64,000 nucleotides of DNA from Varanus komodoensis (lineage: Eukaryota > Chordata > Lepidosauria > Squamata > Varanidae), in NCBI RefSeq assembly GCF_004798865.1, contig NW_025335268.1, positions 30,164,731-30,228,730 on the forward strand. Reading direction: 5' to 3'. The notes under the pieces are model-generated. The model did not search any database and was not told the origin of the DNA. It saw only the letters and a program-made list of their open reading frames with translations. Of the stretch, positions 25,428-37,628 are shown piece by piece. How positions within the stretch are numbered: the stretch's first letter is position 1; every line of letters starts with the position of its first letter. The position numbers were made by a program, and so were the translations under genes.

Positions 25428-28400
25428 GATAAAAAGTAGGTGAGATGCAATTATGAAAAAATCACATTTAATTACATGATTTAAAATAAAATTATTTTAT
25501 ATAAGAATACATTATTTACCCACCTTACAAATGTTTAACCCAGCAAGTACAAAACAGCAGTTTCCTTAAATCAAACTGACTCAGCTATCATTAGCTCTGC
25601 TTGTTTGGTTTCAATATATGGGGTCTTATCTAGCCCATTGCTGTACTAAGGCACAAACTGACTCATAGTCAAACCTTACGTTCCTATATCAGCAAAGAAG
25701 GAAGTAAATCCAAATACCATCAGCAGTATCATTACACCTTACTCCAATTTTCCCATTAATTTTATCCAGCAGGTTAATATAAAATGTTAAACAATATTTC
25801 TGAGAAGATATCCCAAGGAACTATACACAAAGGTTGCCTCTTAAGGTAAGGAACAATAGTTCACTAATAGTAATAATGCTAGTGAAAAACAAAATTAGAT
25901 GGCTCCTAAGTAAAATCTATGTTCATAATACTTGCACACATACTCATCCTGATGGCTGCCCAACAAACTTTATTATGCAAACTGAAACTGAATATAATAA
26001 ACTGCACTATCTTCATGATTTTTTCCCCTCGGACCTTTAAACTAGAAAAGTGCTTTTCTAAATTGCTTACTAGTTTAGAAATTCTTATTCTGTGTCTGTA
26101 GCAGCAGAGCTTTTCTTCAGAAATAGCACTTCAACCCCACAAGTATTTCCTGGATTTGTCATATGATCATTCCAAGAAGAAGCTGCTGGACTGAAAGACT
26201 ATCTCTGAAGTGACATTGTCGGAGACTATCTCTGACAATGGTGCTTAACATGAAAGTCTGCACATGGCGTTTTTAGGAAGAGGTAACTGAGAGAGGAGTG
26301 ATGCAGCCTGCGGTGGCTGGCTTGCGGGTAAGGCTAAGATGTTTGCTTATGTAGCTGTTCATGCACACAATATAGAACTCAGAGAACTTTCATCCAAGAT
26401 TGCACAGAGGAACTGAAGACTGGAGAGAAAATTACACTTTCTGTTGAAAAGTCTGCTCATCATTAATCAATAGTATCAACCTCAGCCAGTCAGGTTCAAA
26501 GAAATACTGAAATTTATCATGAACGTTTCTTCTGTTTTGCATAAAGGATGGACTTTAATCCTCCTTCTATCTCAAGAGAAAGGTAGTATGTTTATGAAAT
26601 TTAAGAGTGTTTCCGTCGTAGAAGAAACTCTTTCCAATTACAAAACATGGCCAAATTTATGATTGAAAAGATTAAGATCAGAAACTAATTTTAAAAGATA
26701 AGTGATTAGGGAGAAAGACTCCTTGGTGAATGTACGGCACCTGATAATTACATTGTAGATTATCTGTACACAATGTAGTAACAAGAGAAAACAGCCACTG
26801 AATGCAAGCAAGACTGGGGCATGGTGACCCTCTGTATATCAAACAAGAAGAAACCTGTACATTAAGTAACAGCATTACTTTCTAAGCTATGGAAAACTGT
26901 GTGATAGCGGTGGGATATGAGTCTGCTCTGTTACAGAAGAAGCATTTGCAACACTGTCCACCCAAATAATCCCTCTGTGGAAGCATGGGCGTGTAACCTG
27001 TAATGTTTTGTGAATATGTTTACTGAGGATTAAGTAACAATCCAACAGATACGAGAAACGTGTGTACACGTGTACAGGCGTAACTGCTGCCCATTAGCCT
27101 CATGGCCCACTCTAACTCTGTGCCTCATGACAGGAATGCGGTGTGCAAAAGACAGCCAAAAAAGTGGGCGAATCACCAGTCAAAGAAGAATTTTTAGAGA
27201 GAGAGAGAGAGACATGAATCATGCCTGAGATAGGTAGGGAAGGAACTGGGAGGGCTTTCTTTTAATTAAGGGAAGAGCTTAAAAACTTTACCAGCATACT
27301 TCTCACCTTCAAACCTAGCCTGGAGACGGTCAATATATCAACAGAGATCTCGAACCATTACAAAACAGAGCCTCCAAAGCTAACCCTAACCCTTCCAAGC
27401 TGTCCAGGCCAATGATCAATTTTATCAAATGCCACTAGGAGGTCCAGATAATAAAAGTTTCATACTCTTTAAAAATGAGATTTAATGGTCTTAGTATACA
27501 TTTTTCACTAACAAAACTTCAGACAATTATGGACCTCCTATTCAGAGCAGGACAAGGACAGAGGTGAAGGTTGCCTTGCACTCCTACTATGCAAGGCAGC
27601 AGGACAGCCGATTCCTGTCCATTTCACTGCTGCACTTCAGAAGACGGCTAGGCACCACCACAAATGCACCATATCTTGGCAACTCTTGTCTCCCCCCCTC
27701 CCCACCATCTTATGACCTTGGAGAACTAGCTAACACAGATCCTTCCACACCTGCCACAGTGTGGGGGTTGGGCTTCATGCATGAAATTCCAGCTCTGAAG
27801 AGTCAGAGCTATTTTCCAATGTCAGAGCTGGAACTCTAAAAATTGTTTAGCCCTTTGGATGCTGCCTATGGACTACAGGATTGCTCTGTAAAATCTTTTT
27901 AAATAAATTAATTGCCATACTTGCATACTATAAATGAATATAAATCCTTGGTGAATTACAACCTAGAGAAACAAAGTGGAAAGCAGGAAGATATTTTTTT
28001 TAAATAAACAGATATAAGAGAATTTGGCTTAATGTCCAGTTCACTGATGTTTAAAATACCATGACTGGTTAAGTATCTTATACAGATGCACTCTGTTTCC
28101 ATAAGATAATGTGGAGGACTACATTCTAAGCTCTTCCTTTGTGTTTACTGCAAAGTTGATTATTCTATTTCCAACTTTCATTTCCAACTGTTTGCCAAGT
28201 GGCAGAAAAGGATGCTTGTGAATGAGTGCAATGACTTATAACTATGACTGGTTAAATTTCCTGTCAGAATTGTTTTCATTTTTTTTTCATTTCATACATG
28301 TACTGAACAGTACTATTTTTGTGCTAACTTCGCAAGGTAATCCATGTTCTCATAAATATTAAATAATCAAAGTTAAATGATTTGCTTTATTTCTGTTTCT

Positions 28401-28640
28401 CTGAATTCATTTTCCTCTAAATTCATAGAAAACCATTTTCTTCAGTGTCTAAAAACAAAGAAAGAAATCTGCTTCTAAAAGGCAACAATAATCATTTCTT
28501 TTCATAGTTCTCCATAAAATTGCAAATAAAAATAATGCTTACATAAAATGCTCAGCACCCCTCTCCAGTTTTACTTTATTTCACATGAACTCAATCTACC
28601 CTTACCTACTATGATGGTAGTGCTACTATACTATGATATA
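25428..28640 (-). other. Intron 2 of AFDN, central part
   Basis: About 3.2 kb of AT-rich sequence without a recognisable exon, RNA gene or repeat family. A short GA run lies at about 27195-27212. Confidence 0.65.
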
Positions 28641-28654
28641 TAAAGTGCCAGTGT

Positions 28655-28885
28655 GAGCCTCTGTGGTGTAGTGGTTAAGAGCATGGAACTGGGACTCAGA
28701 CGATCTGGGTTCTAGTCCCCGCTCAGCCATGGAGCCAACTGGGTGACTTTGGGCCAGTCACACTCTCAGCCCAACCTACCTCACAGGGTTGTTGTTGTGG
28801 GGATAAGATGGAGGAGGAGATGTAAGCTGCCTTGAGCCCTTTGCAGGAAAAAGGCAGGATATAAATCGAAAAATAAATAAATAAA
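28655..28885 (+). mobile_element. Sauria SINE
   Basis: A pol III A box (TGGTGTAGTGGTTAAGAG) and B box (GGGTTCTAGTCCC) are present. They are followed by GGCCAGTCACACTCTCAGC, CTACCTCACAGGGTTGTTG, a GTAAGCTGCCTTGAGCCC motif, AAGGCAGGATATAAAT and an (AAAT)n tail. This is the structure of Sauria SINEs, tRNA-derived elements of lizards and snakes thought to use Bov-B machinery because of shared 3' ends. TAAAGTGC at 28641-28648 and 28882-28889 is a plausible target duplication. The copy is well preserved. Confidence 0.92.
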
Positions 28886-28889
28886 GTGC

Positions 28890-30180
28890 TCTTTTAACCA
28901 CTGCCCTCTTCACAAGTAGGACTTCCAGCCAAAACTATCATACCTTCTATCTGGGGTGGTCATCCTCTTCCACCAAGTACAAAAATTCAGGAAGGATGTA
29001 CATGGAGCATTGAGGGAAGAAGGGGGACACGCACCTAGCCAGCCAGATCAGCTGAATCAAACCTGACGATCAATGGGGTAACAGATGCCGCAGCCAGTTC
29101 GCCATCACATCCAAACTATCATACCATGTATCACTACTGTACAATGGTACCTCAACAAACCAAAGCTATTTAAACTGCACAAAGATGCTTGAATTATTTA
29201 GAAAGTTTCAAAGGCTCTCAGAGGAATGAAGAAAATAATCATTCTTTCTTATAAAAAATGCAAATACAAAAAACAAGACGATCCATGATAAAATATGCAC
29301 GTTGTAATACATTTGCAAAAAATCCTGGGTGATCTTTTCTTAAAACTTGAAAACCATGGTAAAGCAACAAGCCAATGAATTTTATAGAACTAGCAGCTAG
29401 ATATTTTTTTGTCTGTTCAAGGGTTTTTTAAATTAAATAAGTCTGAAATATTTTCCCTTTCCTAATGCAGATGAATATCAGTGAAAATTAAAAGCAACAA
29501 TATGTGATGTTTTACCATATGCATCAAGTGAAACATACAAACTTTCTTTCATTTAGCAGGCACTTACAATGATTGCCAAAGTAATAAAAGTCCTTAGTCC
29601 AACATCTAACCACCATATCATATTGTCTCCTCTAGTTGCATATTCCTTCATCCCTAATTCCCTTTAGGAAATGGACTGACATATTCTGAACTCAATAAGA
29701 TTTCCAATCCATTTCTAAGGGTTATTCCATTAATCAATTGTTTATTAAGAATTCAGATGCGTATTAAGGTATGGACTGACTTACAGCGTCAGCTAAAAAA
29801 AAATAGACAAAGGAACAAACCTCTCTTATACATATAGCCCCAACACTCCTACCATGCTTCCTAAAGAGGCACACCTCAGAATAAGGCTCCAATTCTTTAC
29901 CCTACACCCTCAAATGATGCAAATTCTTCCTCTATTTAAAACATTTGGAGATTTTTCTCTTCCCGAGTCCACAAACTTCAAATGTGAAGTTTGAGTTTGT
30001 GAGTATGACTGTTTCAGTTTTGCAAAGTTGTGTCTATGCTTTTCTGTTCTAAATCTTAGCTTAACACAGCCAGTTAACAAACCATTAAAAATAAAGATAA
30101 CTGCTAAAACTGAGTTAAATTAATCTTCAAATTGAAATATCTGTGTATTTTTTAAAGACTCCCGAACAGAATACACTAAC
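28890..30180 (-). other. Intron 2 of AFDN, exon-2-proximal part
   Basis: AT-rich sequence with no recognised gene, RNA or repeat. The intron's donor is at 30179-30180. Confidence 0.7.
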
Positions 30181-30376
30181 CTCCACTGACGTGAACTTCA
30201 TAAAGTGAGTATTTAGGGGATGATAGCATTCGCATATCTGGCCGGAATTTCTCCGCAAGTGTTTCTATCACATCCTGAGTCGTGGCAGTGCTAGACACAC
30301 GGATACACTTTGTTGCAAAATTTCCAGCTGCTTTGTCTTGAAAATAAAATCTCATAACTCCATGGAATTCCAGGTC
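30181..30376 (-). CDS. AFDN: AFDN coding exon 2 (RA1 domain, first part)
   Basis: The exon has 196 bp, an ATTACAG acceptor and a GTTAGT donor, and ends one base into a Glu codon. It encodes DLEFHGVMRFYFQDKAAGN followed by FATKCIRVSSTATTQDVIE and TLAEKFRPDMRMLSSPKYSL, ending YEVHVSG. This is the opening two thirds of the first Ras-association domain, a ubiquitin-like fold that binds GTP-loaded Ras and Rap1. The segment matches the mammalian residues I recall essentially without change, as expected for strong constraint. It follows the longest intron (27.3 kb) and precedes one of 8.7 kb. Confidence 0.98.
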
Positions 30377-30871
30377 CTGTAATTAAATAAAATAAAGTGA
30401 ATAAAATTCTGACCCTTATGTGGTTTTTTCCTATAGGCATTAATTTCTACACATTTCTCAATCGTTAGTGTCTCCATCATACCAGGTTCTTAAATATTCA
30501 ACTAACATTGCCAGTGTTCAGATGACGAAATCTTAAAACTTGACATCCCACATTATAACCAGCATTTTAACTAAACATGGAGCCTTTTTACTCTTCTCTC
30601 TGCATAAGTGACACAAGAAAATCTTCCATCAACTATATTTTCCCATTACCTCCAAATTCGGAAACTATGGTTAATGACTTCCAAACAAACTAAGATAGGA
30701 AACCAGCTTCAAGCCAAGACCTTGTATGCTGGCTTTTTCCAAAGTCATTAACTATAATTTGTAATTGGATGAACATGAAACTATAGTTACTGGAAGGCTT
30801 TCTGACATCTTCACTCCTTCCATGAAAAGAGGAGTAAAGAGGCTGTTTGTGCACCCACCATAATGGAAAGG

Positions 30872-31656
30872 TGTCAGGGATTCCCCATTCCCCCGGCCAC
30901 CTGGGTACAATCTTGCCAAGAATCTTCCTGGTCCCAGAACCCTGAACCAACCACTGGATTCAGCACATTACAAACCCAAGCCTGGGGGAACAAAGAAAGC
31001 TTATTAAAAAGATAAATTATAGCAGTGAAGGGACTAAAACACAGAATCTAAAAGGATAAAACAGGGTAAAAGAGGGAAGGGAGAGGGAAAAGGGAAGTGG
31101 AGAGCAGCAACAAAATAGGTTACAGCTAACCAAGAAACCCCAACTCCCAGGGCCTTGTTGGCCCACTTGTACAGAGAAAATAACAAACTATATCTAGCCT
31201 TGCATAGACATAGTAACTCTGCCTTCTACCAGCACAGGAAGCACAGGATGCCACAGCACTCCTTGGCAGGGAGAATCAGCAGCAGAAGGAACCTCCCAAG
31301 AGAGGATCAAAAGACTGCTTTGTTTCTTGGGCTTTTTCCTGCTTACGTCAGCTGACCCGTGGGGTGATGGCCCATCTCCCAGTCCTTGTGGACAGCCTTT
31401 ACTCCTGGCATCACTCGCTAGCCAGTCATCATTGTTATCTCTGGCATCCTGATAGTTTTCAACCCACAACCCAAAGGGAAGATGATGCCTCCAAGAGACC
31501 TTGGACACCAGATTCCAGCTAGGCTGGCACCCAGTTTTTCCAACATTTTGTCAGTTCCAAGATTAACCCTTCCCCTGCCCTCTGGAGACTCAGAAACCAG
31601 TTCACATTGCATTATACTAAGCAGAGCAAGGGTATGACCCTAAGGATTATTTTACA
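30872..31656 (-). mobile_element. Candidate solo LTR (LTR retroelement)
   Basis: This 785-bp block starts TGTCAGGG and ends TTTACA on the plus strand, so it has TG…CA ends. In the minus orientation it contains an AATAAGCTTTC-like polyadenylation region followed by a short stretch to the 3' edge, the usual LTR layout. Flanks AAAGG (30867-30871) and AAAGT (31657-31661) could be a decayed 5-bp target duplication. No internal protein region or second LTR is seen nearby, so it would be a solo LTR. The family cannot be assigned with confidence. Confidence 0.45.
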
Positions 31657-31661
31657 AAAGT

Positions 31662-33179
31662 AACCCCTCTCCCACGCTCGCTACTTGAATTTTCTTTTCC
31701 CATTAACTGGAAATAGGAAGCAACCCTATTTCTCTGGTTGTTCCTTCTAGCTATCTCTTAAAGGAGTCTTACCCTTACAAAGTAGCCTAACTTCTTTAAA
31801 CAGGGTGAATGTGTTGCCATAGCTGTACTAGTAATGCATTTAAACATGGACAAAATCGTTGCAATGTTTCATGGTGCTATATAGATACTTCAATATAACC
31901 ATATACTCAATGGGAGTACATATTATTTTTAATTTGTTGTACAAAGGAATTCTAAATACTGTGGGCTCCTAGTCCCATCGGTCTCAGCTTGCACAGCCAA
32001 AGATAAGGAATTGTGGCACTGAAGTCTGAACATCTGGAGTGAGTCAGGTTGGTGAAAGCTAACCTGAAGGCTAAAATTAAATGGTACACCAATTACTTCT
32101 AGTACTATATTAATTAATTTAAGAACAAAGCTATCACAAAACATACACTTTGGCTGCTATTGTGAAGAAAGACTAGGTCTGCATACTCTACGATATTTTG
32201 GTATTGAGATTTCTAATGGCAGCAGGAGAAAAGACAAGCTGCTATTTGGCAAATTTACTGCATCTGTTCATTCCACTGCATCATTTTCTTTCATGCCTTC
32301 ACAATCAGCATTAAGCAATACGTCTTACATAAAAACTAGTATTCAGATTCCAATATCCCAATACAAAATGTGCATTCATCATGTTGGATATTAAAGGTGC
32401 ATGAATGAATTTCTGCTTTCCCTTTTAAATTACATGTTAGCAGCAAATGCAATAGGACTAAAATCTTGTTTGCATGTGGTTCAAAGAGGAAAGTGGAAAT
32501 TTATGAACATCCATGCCTTAATATTTGATGTGTTCCACATGAATTCTGTACTAGTATCACTATCCAAGGCTCTCGTTCTATAATATCTGTGACATTCTTG
32601 AATTTCTTTCACTCTTTTCCACAGAAGGGGATTGCAAAGAAAGGAAAAAGATAACTTATCCAACCCTGTCCATTTTTATGCAGGGAAAAAGCTAAAACAG
32701 CAAACAGCTTCCAACACTTATCCCTTGCTCTTTTCCTCCGAGAAAAGAGGGAGGACTAGAAGGGGATATTGTTCTGATCTTCCATTTTGCTAGGTATGAA
32801 GCAGAATGGAAGATAAATCCCAACATGGCCTTTTCTAAGGAAAAAAAGATGGGGATAATAAAGCAAATAAAGCGACAGTAGCACAATACTTGACCATTCT
32901 TTTCACTGGTTCCCTTTCTCACACACTTTAAGAGCATATAGAAAATATGCCTAAGCTCAATACAGCCCCTTCTCCCCACTCCCCATAGCTATTTGTATAA
33001 GCATATCTATTAGGGAGAATAGGATATCTGTGTGTACCTAACATATCTCCATTTAGCCAAAACAGGGAGATGGGGAGTTCAAGTGCACCCACACTTATCT
33101 GGACTTTTCACCTGCTGTCAGACATAAGAACTACATATTCTAAAGACTAATGCATATAATAATTCAGTATGTACGGGTG
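31662..33179 (-). other. Intron 1 of AFDN, no gene seen
   Basis: About 1.5 kb of AT-rich sequence between the candidate LTR and an RTE relic. Short open frames only, none with recognisable residues. Confidence 0.65.
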
Positions 33180-33486
33180 TGAAAGCTGACAGGAAGAAAA
33201 TTGAGGTATTTAAAGCATGGTCTTGGAGGACACAAATGCTCTAGACTTACAGAAAGATGAAAATAATGGGTCCTACATCAAATCAAGCCAGAACTTTCCT
33301 TGGAAACCAATATGACAAAAACAAAGCTGTCATACTTCAGGAACATCATGAGAAGGCAAGACTCGCTGCAGAAAGCAATCATGCTAGGGAAAGTAATGGC
33401 AAAAGAAGAAGAGGAAGACCAAATCTGGGAAGAATCAATTCTATAAAAAAAGCCACAGCCTTGAATTTACAAGAGGCGAGTAGGAC
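33180..33486 (+). mobile_element. RTE-type LINE relic, C-terminal part, 3' truncated
   Basis: The translated sequence includes KLSYFRNIMRRQDSL-like residues and a GKRRRGRPNLGRI motif. This is the conserved RTE C-terminus (FGHIMRR…RRRRGRP). It shares long stretches with the relics at 43430 and 62225, including MGPTSNQARTF-like and KKATALNLQEASRT segments. The match stops abruptly where an ATTTAAAT-rich unit begins. Confidence 0.75.
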
Positions 33487-33600
33487 TCTGGGTGGATTTG
33501 ATTTAAATCAAATTAATTTAAATCATGCCTTAAATCACAATTTAAATCACTAGTCAGTAAAACTAGTTTTAAATAATAGGTTTCTACATAATTTGCAGAA
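33487..33600. repeat. ATTTAAAT-rich palindromic block, possible DNA-transposon end
   Basis: The block opens CTGGGTGGATTTGATTTAAA and repeats the self-complementary core ATTTAAAT or TTTAAAT several times within about 60 bp. Similar GATTTAAATC-bearing ends occur in known vertebrate interspersed repeats, but I cannot name the family. It separates an RTE relic from a Bov-B 3' end. Confidence 0.4.
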
Positions 33601-33602
33601 GT

Positions 33603-33737
33603 TGAGGTGGCTGGATGGCATCACTGGTACAGTGGGCATGGGAGGGGTGGGGGGCTCTGGGAAGCAATGGAGGACAGGGGAGCCAAGCGTGCTGCGATCC
33701 ATGGGGTCATAGTCAGTTGGGCTCAACTTTGCAACTG

Positions 33738-33738
<1 letters not shown>
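33603..33738 (+). mobile_element. Bov-B LINE 3' end
   Basis: The sequence GGCTGGATGGCATCACTGG, then GGAGGACAGGGGAGCCAAGC, GTGCTGC and CCATGGGGTCATAG, is the known 3' end of Bov-B, also shared by ruminant Bov-tA SINEs. It ends in CAACTGAAC and continues into a CA microsatellite, which probably grew from its tail. It is 5' truncated to about 135 bp. Confidence 0.85.

Positions 33739-33775
<37 letters not shown>
33739..33775. repeat. (AC)n microsatellite at a Bov-B tail
   Basis: An uninterrupted AC tract of about 37 bp directly follows the Bov-B 3' end, so the LINE tail likely seeded it. Confidence 0.95.
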
Positions 33776-33777
<2 letters not shown>

Positions 33778-34523
33778 CACACACAAAATTTGGACACATA
33801 CCTGCCCTACCCATAGGCAGAGGAACTTAATTAAAATACTCATAAGCCAGGTCTCTTTGCAGCCTGTCGCCAATATAGGGTTTCTCCTCCAGGGAAAGAG
33901 CAATATGATAAACCTCAGGCTCTACAGATCCAAAGTCTTGCGGAGTATTCTACTCAAATGTCACTTCTGTCACTTCTACTGCTTGCCCCTCCCTCCTCAC
34001 ACTTAGCTTCTTGTGAAAATCTATTCCATGCCCAACAATCTTCTTTTATTCATTGATTTTTTTGAAACTTAGTACTTAAGAGGTAAGCAACTGATTCTGT
34101 GTATATAGGTTTGCAAAGGATCAATGAGATTAAGGTATTTTTCTCAACTGTGTATGCTTATTTTATAACATTTGTGCTATGAAGAAGAGGTATGTGATCT
34201 CTCAGACACAAATTCAAAATTTTGAGAACTGTTAAAATCAAGCATCTGTGATATTTTCTAGACGGAGAAAATGTCCAATAATTTCACAGAAACATCTGGA
34301 AAAGCAAGACATTGTGAATGAATTAATGGATTTCAATTACCAAAAAAATAAACATTGCATGAATATACAGCCTCATGCTCCATAATTAAAAACTAGTCCT
34401 TATTTCATGATGCATGTTTTGAATTATAATGCATCTTAAACATAAAACTATCTTTACATAGATTTTTACTCAAAAAGCATTTTATTTAAAAATCCAATGT
34501 AATTTTTAAAATCTGATTGTTTT
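33776..34523 (-). other. Intron 1 of AFDN, no gene seen
   Basis: About 0.75 kb of AT-rich sequence between two LINE pieces, with no recognisable feature. Confidence 0.65.
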
Positions 34524-35692
34524 TTATTATTTATTTATTTATTTATTTATTTAAACCATTTCTATGCCACCCCATTCACAAAAAGCCTTGGGGAGGCTTA
34601 CAACAACAATAATTAGACTTAAAAAACCGGACACATCTCGGCACGTACATAAAAACCCAGTAAATACAGTCAATAAATTAACAATTAAAATAACTTTTAA
34701 ATAAAAAGGTCTTGGCCTGGCACCAAAAAACAAATAACGACGGTGCCAGGCTGACCTCTCTGGGGAGCGCATTCCACAGGTGGGGCACCACCGCAGAGAA
34801 GGCCCTCCTCCAGGTACTCACCCTCCTAATATCCTTCACGGAGGGCTCCCAGAGAAGGGTCTCTGCCGCGGATCTCAGGGGGCAGGAGGACATATATGGA
34901 CGCAAGCGCTCCTTTAGATAACCAGGTCCCAAGCCATTGAGGGCTTTATAGGTGATAACCAACACCTTGAATTGGGCCCAGACTTCAATGGGAAGCCAGT
35001 GAAGCTGACGGAGGACTGGGGTTATATGAGAACAATGCCCAGTCCCTGTCAGCAACCTGGCAGCTCTGCTTTGCACCAATTGAAGTATCCGGACCATCTT
35101 CAAGGGTAGCCCCACGGAGAGCGCGTTACAGAAGTCTAATCGGGAAGTTACCAGCGCATGCGCCACTGTTGCCAGGCAATCGTTCTCTATGTAGGGACGC
35201 AGCTAATGGATCAGCCGAAGCTGAAGGAAAGCACTCCTCGCCACCACCGTCACCTGAGCTTCTAATGACAGCTCAGGGTCGAGGAGAACTCCCAAGCTGC
35301 GAACCTTGTCCCTAAGAGGGAGTGCAACCCCATTCAGGACAAGGTCCAGGTCCCCCACCCTGAAGCCCGAACCATCCACCAACAGGACCTCCGTCTTGTC
35401 TGGATTTAGCTTCAGTTTATCGGCCCTCATCCAGCCCGTTAACTCGGACAGGCACCGGTTCAGTACAGCCACTGCCTCACCTGGATTGGCTGAAAATGAG
35501 AGGTAGAGCTGGGTATCATCAGCGTACTGATGATTCCACTGCCCACACCTCCTAATGACCTCTTGCAGCGGTTTCATGTAGATGCTGAATAGCAAGGGGG
35601 ACAAAATAGACCCCTGCGGAGCTCCATGGCATAACTGCCATGGCGCAGAGCCATAGTCCCCCAGCACAACCTTCTGGAATCCACCATGGTAG
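34524..35692 (-). mobile_element. L2-type LINE, young 5'-truncated copy
   Basis: On the minus strand this encodes the reverse transcriptase from LGDYGSAPWQLCHGAPQGSI through SPLLFSIYMKPL and the catalytic YADDTQLYLSF. It continues through KLNPDKTEVLLVDG, SLGVLLDPELSLEAQVT and LDFCNALSVGLP to LHWLPIEVWAQFKVL and FSAVVPHLWNALPRE. One in-frame stop (near 35200) breaks a frame of about 330 codons that is otherwise open. The 3' end is followed by an (AAAT)n tail (TTTA on the plus strand, 34526-34553). It is the best-preserved L2-type copy in the window and relatively CpG-rich, both signs of recent insertion. Confidence 0.9.
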
Positions 35693-36510
35693 GACTGTCA
35701 AGGGCAGTACATTTTGGAGGGTTCTCACTCTATTATTATAGAGTGAATTATGGAGACTCTATAATTCAGTGATGACTTGGCAGTACATACAACAAAGAAT
35801 AATTGATACAACCATTTTATTTGGTAATCCATCTGAAGATATTGCAGTTACTAGTTATAAGCAGATTTCTTTCTGCAATATTATTTTAATATAAAACATG
35901 ATAAAGATGATAAGGACACCCCATTACTGCAGCAAAGCAAAAAACACCAAAATATGGGGTCACAACAAAGACAAAAAAATGTGGCATACACTTTTGCAAG
36001 CCAGAGATGTACTTTGTTTTCCAGAAGGTAAAGAAGGAAAGAGAGAAATCATCAATGGCATCATTCTGTTTCTACAATGTGGTACTAATGCAGCTACTTT
36101 CTCTTTCTCCCCTTAGAGTTCAAGCTACCAGTTCCAACATCTGTTTAGGGGGAGGGGAAAAAAATGAGAAAGTGGAAGTGTGGGCTCACACAGCCTCCAG
36201 AATGGCTCTGACTAAGCACATACTTGCTCTTGTTTTCTCTTACCACCATGTTCACACAGCCAAATTTGCAGATTGCCCCCCATTATCATGTACCTTCTAA
36301 AAAACAGGAACAGTCCAAGACTCACAGGGAAGATCACTCAAACAGGGAAAAGCTATAGTAAAAACTGAACATTATAGAACATAATACAAAACAATTCCTA
36401 GCAGAGACAAGCCAGTTAGCTTTCCATCCAAACAGTTATCTTCAATACATTCTAAATAAACAAAATTTAAATATATCCAACCCAGTAATCAAGTTCACCC
36501 ACAAATACAT
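35693..36510 (-). other. Intron 1 of AFDN, no gene seen
   Basis: About 0.8 kb between the L2 copy and a MITE, AT-rich, without recognisable coding or repeat content. Confidence 0.65.
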
Positions 36511-36512
36511 TA

Positions 36513-37003
36513 CAGTGGTACCTCGGCTCACAAACACCTCAGTTCACGACGAAATTGGGTTGTGGACAGAAATTTCAGAAAAATGTTACCTCAGGTCGTG
36601 AACTCCGCATCAGGTGACGATTGTAATCGTGCCTGTGTTCCCTGCACAAGCATGACCACAATGGGGAGATGGCCCTGATCGTGCTCAAGGGGCGGGGAAA
36701 TAGTCGCGATGGCGTCTGTGTTCCCTGCCCAAGAGCAACTGTGATCGCGCCTATCTATGGTCGCAGCCGTGCTAGTGCAGGGAACATGGGCTCAATCACG
36801 GTCATTTGCTGGGGGGGGGGGGGGGATGGCCACAATCTTTGTTGTTTTCACTTTGCTTCAAATTTTTGTGATAAAAAAATAGTTACAGAACAAATTAACC
36901 TTATTTACAGTGAACCTTATGGGAAAATTTGACTTGGCTCATGACCAATTTGGGTCACGACCAGTCGTGGAATGGATTAAATTTGTGAGCCAAGGTACCA
37001 CTG
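36513..37003 (+). mobile_element. TA-flanked MITE, copy 1 (mariner/Tc1-like)
   Basis: The ends are inverted repeats: CAGTGGTACCTCGGCTCAC at the left and GTGAGCCAAGGTACCACTG at the right. TA dinucleotides flank it at 36511-36512 and 37004-37005, the target duplication of Tc1/mariner-type elements. The 491-bp interior is unusually GC-rich (CGTGCTCAAGGGGCGGGG, a G run at about 36811-36824) with no transposase. A second copy lies at 49880-50365 in reverse orientation. Confidence 0.88.
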
Positions 37004-37005
37004 TA

Positions 37006-37620
37006 TTTCTCCGTATTCTGGCCCAAATCAAACCCTCTTCAATTACCCACAGTCTACTCATTTCCTCTCTGTCCCAAGGAAAATAGTGGGTCAATATGTA
37101 TTTTATTTACTAGTTTCAAGAAGAATAGCAAAGACACCCAAACCCCAATCACTAATAATACCAAAAAGGAAAAGAAGAGCGAAAAACAGTGACAGGACTT
37201 TGTACCTATACAAATGAACACAGGAATAAGAATCTCTCAGCACACACACCTAATCAATAAAGATTGATAAACAGGCATAACAGAAACATTAGTGTGACAG
37301 TATTATTATAGAGAAAAGCCCTTCAATATAATTAATTCCACAGATGCAGAGGTAGTGGTCAGTGAGGAAAGAGAACTGAAGGAGAGAGGCAGAAATAAAG
37401 GCATTCAAAATAAAGGTATTTATTATATTTCTTTATTTTAAGTATTATAGTCCTCCTCTTGCCCTCAGCTACCATTTTCTACAAAGAACCACTCCTGTAT
37501 CTATCTAAAAACAGTAAAATGCTTGTGTGTGTGTGCGCGCGTGCGTGCGTGCATGTATATACTCATGTTGCACTTTGTGATGTAATGTTAATGGAGGCTC
37601 AGCACTGAAGGGCAGAGAGA
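37006..37620 (-). other. Intron 1 of AFDN, AT-rich spacer with GT/GC run
   Basis: No gene seen. A compound (GT)n(GC)n(GCGT)n stretch occurs at about 37523-37552. Confidence 0.65.
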
Positions 37621-37628
37621 GCATAGGG

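Noticed and set aside
28655-28740. A-box and B-box sequences as a tRNA gene
   Set aside because: They are continuous with the Sauria SINE body and tail; no full cloverleaf tRNA is present.
33739-33775. Tandem dinucleotide array as a CRISPR-like or regulatory repeat
   Set aside because: It is a simple CA microsatellite at a LINE tail in a vertebrate genome.
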